Shown here in pieces: positions 4,846-9,139 of a stretch of DNA of 9,139 nt (position 1 is the stretch's first letter; each line of letters starts with the position of its first letter). The notes under the pieces are model-generated. The model was not told the DNA's origin. It ran no database searches and worked only from the letters and a program-made list of their open reading frames with translations. Both the position numbers and the translations under genes were made by a program. Source of the DNA: Clostridia bacterium (GTDB taxonomy: Bacteria > Bacillota > Clostridia > Oscillospirales > Butyricicoccaceae); NCBI GenBank assembly GCA_017396925.1, contig JAFQKM010000114.1, forward strand, positions 1 to 9,139, written 5' to 3'.

Positions 4846-7253
4846 ACACCACCGTAACAGAAGAACAGATCATGGATCCCACCATGAAAGAAAAATCCCT
4901 CGGCACTCTGGAATATTTCAAGGTGCTGGAGATGCTGGCCGCGCAGGCCCAGACCGACAAGGCCAAGGAACGCGCCATGGCGCTGCGCCCCTTCACCACC
5001 CTGGTCGAGTGCGAGCACGCCCAGCAGCAGACGGCCGACGCCGTCTATCTTATGGGCCTCTACGGCAGCCCGTCCCTGTCGGGCATCCGCGATGTTTCCG
5101 ACCCCGTCAAGCGTGCCGAGATGGGCGGTACCCTCAATATGGCCGAGCTGCTGCGCGTCGCCTCTCTGCTGCGCGCCGCCCGCAGCACCAAGCATTATCT
5201 GGAAAACCAGAAGGGCGAAAAGACCTCCATCGACGGCTATTTCGCCAACCTCAGCGGCAATAAGTATCTCGAAGACAAGATCACCGAATCGATCATCTCG
5301 GAGGAAGAGCTGTCCGACAATGCATCCAGCCAGCTCTACGACATCCGCCGCCAGATCCGCACGGCCTCCTCCAAGGTTCGAGATACGCTGAACAAGATCG
5401 TCTCGTCCAGCAGCTATTCCAAGATGCTGCAGGATTCCATCGTCACCCAGCGCGGCGGACGCTTCGTCGTCCCCGTCAAGGCCGAATACCGCGGCTCCTT
5501 CGGCGGTCTGGTCCACGATACATCAAGCAGCGGCGCCACCCTGTTTATCGAGCCTTCGGCCGTCGTCGAGCTCAACAACACCCTGCGTGTGCTGCAGGCC
5601 AAGGAGCGCGACGAGATCGACCGTATTCTGGCCGAAATGTCGGCCGAGGTCGCATCCTTCGGCAGCTCGATCCGAGGCGACTACGAGACCCTCTGCATCA
5701 TCGACTATATCTTTGCCTGCGGCCGCCTGTCCTATAAACTGAAAGCCAGCCGTCCTCAGCTGGTCGAGAAGGGCCAGACCAAGCTGGTCAAGGCCCGTCA
5801 CCCCCTGCTCGATCCCGACAAGGCGGTGCCCATCAGCTTTACCATCGGCGGCGCCGCCGACACCGTCATCATCACCGGCCCCAATACGGGCGGTAAGACG
5901 GTCTCCCTCAAGACCCTCGGCCTGCTGACCCTCATGGCCCAGTCGGGCCTGCAGATCCCGGTCACCGACGGCAGTCAGGTGGCCATCTTCGAGGCCGTAC
6001 TGGCCGACATCGGCGACGAGCAGTCGATCGAGCAGTCGCTGTCGACCTTCTCCTCCCACATGAGCAACATCGTCAAGATCCTCGAGGAGACCGGCCCGGG
6101 CACCATGGTCCTCATGGACGAGCTGGGCGCCGGCACCGACCCCGTCGAGGGCGCGGCCCTGGCCATCGCCATCATCGAGCGCCTGCGTGCCATGGGCGCC
6201 CGTGTGGCTGCCACCACCCACTATGCCGAGCTCAAGATGTATGCCCTCGAGACCAAGGGGGTCGAAAACGCCTCCTGCGAGTTCGACGTCGTCACCCTGC
6301 GTCCCACCTACAAGCTGGTCTTTGGCATCCCCGGCAAGTCCAACGCCTTTGCCATCTCCGAGCGTCTGGGCATCGACAAGCGCATCATCGAAGCGGCCGA
6401 AGCCAAGGTCGACAGCCAGGACAAGCAGTTTGAAGAGGTCATCTCCAAGCTGGAGGAAAAGCGTCAGGCCCTCGAGAGCAAGCTGAGCGAGGCCGAGCGC
6501 GAGCTGCGCGACGCCCGCATTGCCAACGAGACGGCCCAGACCCATCTGCGCAACCTCGAGCGCGAGCGCGACAAGCTGATCATGGACGCCAAGCTCAAGG
6601 CCGGCGAGATCCTCGGTCAGGCCAAGCGCACGGCCGATTCGGTCGTCGAAGAGGCCAAGAAGATCCGTCAGCAGGCCGGCGAAGGCATCGACGCCAATCT
6701 GGCCGCCGCCCGAGCCGCCTTCCGCGGCGAGATCTCCAAGGCCGAAAAGGAGGTCGCCGCCACCAAGGTCGAAAAGAAGCCCATGCCCCTGCCCCGCGAG
6801 CTGCAGGTGGGCGACTTTGTCGAAATCGTCAGGACCGGCACCAAGGGCACCGTACTGGAGGTCAACAAAAACAGCGACAGCGTCACCATTCAGGCCGGCA
6901 TCCTCAAGCTCAAGGCCAAGAAGAAGGAGCTGCAGCTGCTGCAGGAGAAGCCCGAAGAGGCCATCAAGCGCAGCAAGATCTCCCAGATCCCGGCCGCACT
7001 GGGCAGCGTCAGCCAGTCGATCGACGTCCGCGGCATGATGGCCGAAGAGGCCATCATGGAGGTCGACCGCTATCTCGACCATGTCCAGCGTCATCACCTC
7101 GAAACGGTCACCATCATCCACGGCAAGGGCACAGGCGCCCTCCGTGCCGCCATCCAGAACCAGCTCAAGCGCGATCCCCGTGTCCGCAAGTTCCGCGCCG
7201 GCGCCTACGGCGAAGGCGAGATGGGCGTAACGGTGGTCACACTGAAGAAATAA
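4842..7253 (+). CDS. mutS2: Endonuclease MutS2 (MutS-like ATPase with Smr domain)
   Basis: MutS2 is a clamp-like ATPase without a mismatch-binding domain. It restrains homologous recombination in some bacteria and, in Bacillus, acts on collided ribosomes. The 803-residue protein has the core/lever region (about 15-310, starting MKEKSLGTLEYFKVLEMLA), Walker A GPNTGGKT at 346-353, the signature region DEQSIEQSLSTFSSHM at 392-407, Walker B MVLMDELG at 422-429 (D426, E427) and TTH at 458-460. A long Glu/Lys/Arg/Ala-rich coiled coil spans about 515-640, a KOW-like segment (VGDFVEIVRTGTKGTVLEV) lies at 656-674, and the C-terminal Smr nuclease domain has IDVRG at 727-731 and HGKGTG at 760-765. All key motifs are intact. 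The start overlaps the recO stop (ATGA); the first 14 residues are an extra N-terminal tail compared with typical homologues. Confidence 0.97.
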   Translation: MNTTVTEEQIMDPTMKEKSLGTLEYFKVLEMLAAQAQTDKAKERAMALRPFTTLVECEHAQQQTADAVYLMGLYGSPSLSGIRDVSDPVKRAEMGGTLNMAELLRVASLLRAARSTKHYLENQKGEKTSIDGYFANLSGNKYLEDKITESIISEEELSDNASSQLYDIRRQIRTASSKVRDTLNKIVSSSSYSKMLQDSIVTQRGGRFVVPVKAEYRGSFGGLVHDTSSSGATLFIEPSAVVELNNTLRVLQAKERDEIDRILAEMSAEVASFGSSIRGDYETLCIIDYIFACGRLSYKLKASRPQLVEKGQTKLVKARHPLLDPDKAVPISFTIGGAADTVIITGPNTGGKTVSLKTLGLLTLMAQSGLQIPVTDGSQVAIFEAVLADIGDEQSIEQSLSTFSSHMSNIVKILEETGPGTMVLMDELGAGTDPVEGAALAIAIIERLRAMGARVAATTHYAELKMYALETKGVENASCEFDVVTLRPTYKLVFGIPGKSNAFAISERLGIDKRIIEAAEAKVDSQDKQFEEVISKLEEKRQALESKLSEAERELRDARIANETAQTHLRNLERERDKLIMDAKLKAGEILGQAKRTADSVVEEAKKIRQQAGEGIDANLAAARAAFRGEISKAEKEVAATKVEKKPMPLPRELQVGDFVEIVRTGTKGTVLEVNKNSDSVTIQAGILKLKAKKKELQLLQEKPEEAIKRSKISQIPAALGSVSQSIDVRGMMAEEAIMEVDRYLDHVQRHHLETVTIIHGKGTGALRAAIQNQLKRDPRVRKFRAGAYGEGEMGVTVVTLKK

Positions 7254-7285
7254 AAAACTCTCTCACAGCAAAGAAGGCATAACCT

Positions 7286-8014
7286 ATGTTTGGAATGGGT
7301 ACTATTTTCAATACCATCGCCGTCCTTGTGGGCGGCACCGTGGGCATCCTGCTTAAGAAGGGCATGCCCGAACGCTTTCGCAAGATCGTCTTTGACGCCA
7401 CCGCCACCGCCGTCTTTCTGATCGGCCTGACCGGCGTCATGTCGGGCGCACTGGTGGCTGCCGAAGACGGCAGCATCTCCAGCCAGTATGTGCTCATCCT
7501 GCTGCTTTCGCTGGCCTCGGGCGCCGTCATCGGCGAGGCCCTGCGCATCGACCGCGGCTTCGACAGGGTCGCCGAATGGATCAAGCGCAAGTTTTCGGGC
7601 GGCGGCGACAGCAAGCTGGGCGAAGGCTTTGCGGCCACCACCATCCTCTTCTGCGCCGGCGCCATGGCCATTGTCGGCTCCATCGAAGACGGCATTCTGG
7701 GCAACCCCACCACCCTCTATACCAAGGGCGTGATCGACGCCATCTCGGGCGTCATCTTCGGCTCGGTCTACGGCGTGGGCGTATTGCTGTCGGCTGGCTC
7801 GGTCTTTGTCTATCAGGGCGTGCTCACCCTGCTGGCCAGCCTGATCGCCCCCTATCTGGGCGATGTCGTGGTCAGCCAGATGTCGCTGGTCGGCTCGGCC
7901 GTCCTCATGCTGATCGCCTTCGATATGTGGGAGGTCCGCAAGTTCAATGTCGCCAACCTGATCCCGGCGGCCTTCATGCCCCTTCTGTTCAGCCTCGTGC
8001 AGAACCTGTTTTAA
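7286..8014 (+). CDS. DUF554 family integral membrane protein
   Basis: The 242-residue hydrophobic protein belongs to the DUF554 (YdfK-like) family, of unknown function. Recognisable marks are the start MGTIFNTIAVLVGGTVGILL, the segment GAMAIVGSIEDGILGNPTTL followed by YTKGVID (about 125-151), and NLIPAAFMPLL near the end. I count about seven likely membrane helices: near 5-24, 36-54, 66-84, 116-133, 147-170, 172-190 and 197-213, with a further hydrophobic end at 222-240. A basic, Gly-rich loop (98-112) separates the halves. AAGAAGG at 7271-7277, 8 nt before the ATG, supports the start. It lies 32 nt behind mutS2 with no terminator between, so it may be the last gene of that transcript; it is followed by a strong terminator. 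Transport is a reasonable guess but nothing here shows a substrate. Confidence 0.9.
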   Translation: MFGMGTIFNTIAVLVGGTVGILLKKGMPERFRKIVFDATATAVFLIGLTGVMSGALVAAEDGSISSQYVLILLLSLASGAVIGEALRIDRGFDRVAEWIKRKFSGGGDSKLGEGFAATTILFCAGAMAIVGSIEDGILGNPTTLYTKGVIDAISGVIFGSVYGVGVLLSAGSVFVYQGVLTLLASLIAPYLGDVVVSQMSLVGSAVLMLIAFDMWEVRKFNVANLIPAAFMPLLFSLVQNLF

Positions 8015-8032
8015 AGCCCGATACATACCATT

Positions 8033-8061
8033 GCCGCTCCGGTCTCCGGGGCGGCTTTTTT
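8033..8061 (+). terminator. Intrinsic terminator after the DUF554 gene
   Basis: GCCGCTCCGG (8033-8042) pairs with CCGGGGCGGC (8046-8055) around a TCT loop, giving a 10-bp stem with one G-U pair, followed at once by six T's (8056-8061). It lies 19 nt after the DUF554 stop and separates the housekeeping run from the metalloregulator unit. Confidence 0.92.
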
Positions 8062-8064
8062 GTA

Positions 8065-8093
8065 TTGACAGACTTCAATATATATGGTATGTT
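8065..8093 (+). promoter_or_regulatory. Promoter P1 of the metalloregulator unit
   Basis: A consensus -35 TTGACA (8065-8070) stands 17 nt from a -10 TATGTT (8088-8093), with an extended -10 TG at 8085-8086. The start point would be near 8100. It begins 3 nt after the terminator's T-tract, so it opens a new unit. An inverted repeat (8074-8096) covers its spacer and -10. Confidence 0.7.
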
Positions 8094-8096
8094 GAA
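8074..8096. promoter_or_regulatory. Candidate operator O1 over promoter P1
   Basis: TTCAATATA (8074-8082) and TATGTTGAA (8088-8096) form an inverted repeat with 8 of 9 positions complementary and a 5-nt centre. It overlaps the spacer and -10 of P1, where a bound repressor would block polymerase. CAA...TTG arms are compatible with ArsR-type operators as I remember them, and the downstream gene encodes such a regulator. Binding is inferred. Confidence 0.5.
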
Positions 8097-8120
8097 TACA
8101 TCGAAAAGCATCGATGTATT
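8095..8120. promoter_or_regulatory. Perfect 10-bp inverted repeat at the P1 start point
   Basis: AATACATCGA (8095-8104) and TCGATGTATT (8111-8120) are exact reverse complements with a 6-nt centre AAAGCA. The repeat covers the expected P1 start point (about 8100). It may be a second operator or, as RNA, a hairpin at the very 5' end of the P1 transcript. No T-tract follows, so it is not a terminator. Confidence 0.6.
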
Positions 8121-8152
8121 ATAGAGAAAGGGAATAGAAGTCGGCTCGTTTA

Positions 8153-8181
8153 TTGACAGAAGCCAATGGCCGTGATATGCT
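8153..8181 (+). promoter_or_regulatory. Promoter P2 of the metalloregulator unit
   Basis: TTGACA (8153-8158), 17-nt spacer, TATGCT (8176-8181), with an extended -10 TG at 8173-8174. The start point would be near 8188, leaving a leader of about 50 nt before the ATG at 8241. It shares the 10-nt string TATTGACAGA, the spacing and the -10 type with P1, and looks like a duplicate of it 88 nt downstream. Confidence 0.72.
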
Positions 8182-8185
8182 TGGC
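8162..8185. promoter_or_regulatory. Candidate operator O2 over promoter P2
   Basis: GCCAA (8162-8166) and TTGGC (8181-8185) are inverted across 14 nt, spanning the P2 spacer and -10. The left arm starts at the same distance from the -35 as O1 does in P1. A short palindrome CAATATTG (8185-8192) over the P2 start point adds to the symmetry. Binding by the downstream ArsR domain is inferred. Confidence 0.45.
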
Positions 8186-8224
8186 AATATTGAACAAATG
8201 CTGTATAGAACAGACGAAACCGAC

Positions 8225-8231
8225 AGAAAGG
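8225..8231 (+). promoter_or_regulatory. Ribosome-binding site of the ArsR-GTPase gene
   Basis: AGAAAGG lies 9 nt before the ATG at 8241. An in-frame ATG at 8166 would add 25 residues but has no such site, lies upstream of the expected P2 start point, and would put a tail unlike the family ahead of the ArsR fold. The 8241 start is therefore chosen. Confidence 0.6.
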
Positions 8232-8240
8232 CGGCCTTTT

Positions 8241-9139
8241 ATGGAAGACATCAGAAAAGCTGCGGCGCTCTTCAAGGCTCTGGGCGATGAAAACCGCCTG
8301 AAGATCGTGGATATGCTCCGCGATGGCGAGCTGTGTGCCTGCAAGCTGCTGGAAGAGCTGGGCATCGGCCAGCCCACCCTTTCCCACCATATGAAGATCC
8401 TCTGCGCCACCGGCCTGGTCAAGGGCCGCAAGGAGGGCAGATGGGTCCACTACTCCATCGATGCACAGGCGAGGGAAGAGAGCCTGCGCTGCCTTGCGGC
8501 GCTGACGGCAGCCCCCGAGATTCAATTTGTGGAAACGGAGCATCAGACTATGAACAATCCCATCAAACTTTATCTGCTGACCGGCTTTCTCGGCGCCGGC
8601 AAGACCACCATGCTGGTCAATCTGCTCGACAAACTGGGCGAGCTGAAGGTCGGCGTTATTCAGAACGACTTTGGCAAGCTGAACATCGACGGCGACATCA
8701 TCCGCCGCGGCGGCATCGAGATGATGGAGATCGGCCGCGGCTCGATCTTCTGCTCCTGCCTGCGCAAGGATTTTGCCAAGGCCATGGCCGAAATGAGCCA
8801 AAAGAACCTCGACTGCCTCTTTGTCGAAAGCTCGGGTCTGGCCGATCCTTCCAATCTGGAAGAGATCCTGCACAGCGTTGCCGGCATCTGCGGCGGTATG
8901 CAGCCCTATCAGCTGGCAGGCTCGATCTGCCTGGTCGACGGCGTCGACTTCCTCAAGGACAGCGAGGCCGAAGAGACGGCCCGCCGTCAGGTCATCCACT
9001 GCAGCCTGGCCCTGCTCAACAAGCGCGACCTGATCGACGAGGCGCAGGCTTCGGCGGTATACGACCGCATCCGCAGCCTCAACCCCTACTGCATGATCGT
9101 CGAGACCATCGACGGCGTCATTCCCCCCGCCCTGCTCGA
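8241..9139 (+). CDS. ArsR-family metalloregulator fused to a COG0523/CobW-type G3E GTPase (3' end outside window)
   Basis: One frame with no stop encodes 299 visible residues and continues past the window. Residues 1-90 are a complete ArsR/SmtB winged helix: FKALGDENRLKIVDML (11-26), metal-site helix ELCACKLL with C32 and C34, recognition helix QPTLSHHMKIL (44-54) and wing KGRKEGRWVHYSID (61-74). The Cys pair matches the As(III)/Cd-type ELCVCDL site; E. coli ArsR has a third Cys (C37) that is Leu here. After about 15 linker residues comes a G3E GTPase of the metallochaperone group: G1 GFLGAGKTT (115-123), QNDFG (141-145), GSIFCSC (167-173), Walker B FVESSGLADP (194-203) and G4 NKRDL (260-264). 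The usual CxCC motif is replaced by SIFCSC. Both parts look intact. Expected role: metal-responsive repression of its own promoters coupled to GTP-dependent metal handling. Separate translation of the GTPase from Met104 is possible. Confidence 0.88.
   Translation, partial: MEDIRKAAALFKALGDENRLKIVDMLRDGELCACKLLEELGIGQPTLSHHMKILCATGLVKGRKEGRWVHYSIDAQAREESLRCLAALTAAPEIQFVETEHQTMNNPIKLYLLTGFLGAGKTTMLVNLLDKLGELKVGVIQNDFGKLNIDGDIIRRGGIEMMEIGRGSIFCSCLRKDFAKAMAEMSQKNLDCLFVESSGLADPSNLEEILHSVAGICGGMQPYQLAGSICLVDGVDFLKDSEAEETARRQVIHCSLALLNKRDLIDEAQASAVYDRIRSLNPYCMIVETIDGVIPPALL
8536..8552 (+). promoter_or_regulatory. Possible internal translation start for a free GTPase
   Basis: CGGAG (8536-8540) stands 9 nt before an in-frame ATG at 8550-8552 (Met104 of the fusion). 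From there the protein would begin MNNPIKLYLLTGFLGAGKTT, exactly how stand-alone COG0523 GTPases start. The site is modest; whether it is used cannot be told from sequence. Confidence 0.35.

Noticed and set aside
5523..7121. A 532-codon open frame on the minus strand inside mutS2
   Set aside because: It is the mirror of a GC-rich gene with strong third-position bias; its product is Leu/Asp/Gly-rich with no family pattern, and MutS2 motifs cover the whole plus strand.
7254..7285. Promoter or terminator between mutS2 and the DUF554 gene
   Set aside because: The 32-nt gap has only a ribosome-binding site; no hairpin or -35/-10 pair is visible.
8166..8240. Longer start for the ArsR-GTPase gene at the in-frame ATG 8166
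   Set aside because: No ribosome-binding site, upstream of the predicted P2 start point, and the extra 25 residues do not resemble ArsR proteins.
8100..8240. Metal riboswitch in the leader of the metalloregulator gene
   Set aside because: Beyond the 8095-8120 hairpin I see no known riboswitch core, and the second promoter inside the region would bypass it.
7205..8999. Long minus-strand frames over the DUF554 and ArsR-GTPase genes
   Set aside because: They run through the terminator and both promoters, lack ribosome-binding sites, and shadow clearly recognisable plus-strand proteins.

Overview
The window is chromosomal DNA from a GC-rich Firmicute, most likely a gut clostridium of the Oscillospirales/Ruminococcaceae type. 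This rests on the gene set and order (yqfD, phoH, ybeY, era, yqzL, recO, mutS2), the strong G/C third-position codon bias (GAC, GTC, CTG, GCC) and a palindrome-rich intergenic island of a kind I associate with gut clostridia. The taxon is inferred; no rRNA marker is present. All genes lie on the + strand. I see no tRNA, rRNA, CRISPR array, transposase or phage gene.

Positions 1-3292 are a compact housekeeping block: the 3' end of the sporulation gene yqfD, then phoH (PhoH-like ATPase), ybeY (rRNA-maturation endoribonuclease) and era (ribosome-assembly GTPase). The gaps are 0, 15 and 40 nt, so they probably form one operon devoted mainly to RNA and ribosome maturation. The genes often found between these in other Firmicutes (a 7TM-HD phosphodiesterase, dgkA, cdd) are absent.

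Positions 3293-3985 are about 690 nt of non-coding DNA made of hairpins and diverged direct and inverted repeats, sitting between era and its usual neighbours. Positions 3986-7253 hold yqzL (34 aa), recO (recombination mediator) and mutS2 (MutS-like ATPase with Smr domain), linked by two ATGA stop/start overlaps. A DUF554 membrane protein follows (7286-8014) and ends at a good intrinsic terminator (8033-8061).

Positions 8062-9139 start a new transcription unit and are the most interesting part. Two similar strong promoters, each overlapped by an inverted repeat with CAA...TTG arms, precede an open frame that encodes an ArsR-family metalloregulator (CxC arsenic/cadmium-type site) continuing without a stop into a COG0523/CobW-type G3E GTPase. 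The gene runs off the window. The GTPase has a SIFCSC sequence where the family usually has CxCC. This looks like an autoregulated, single-polypeptide metal sensor plus metallochaperone-type GTPase.
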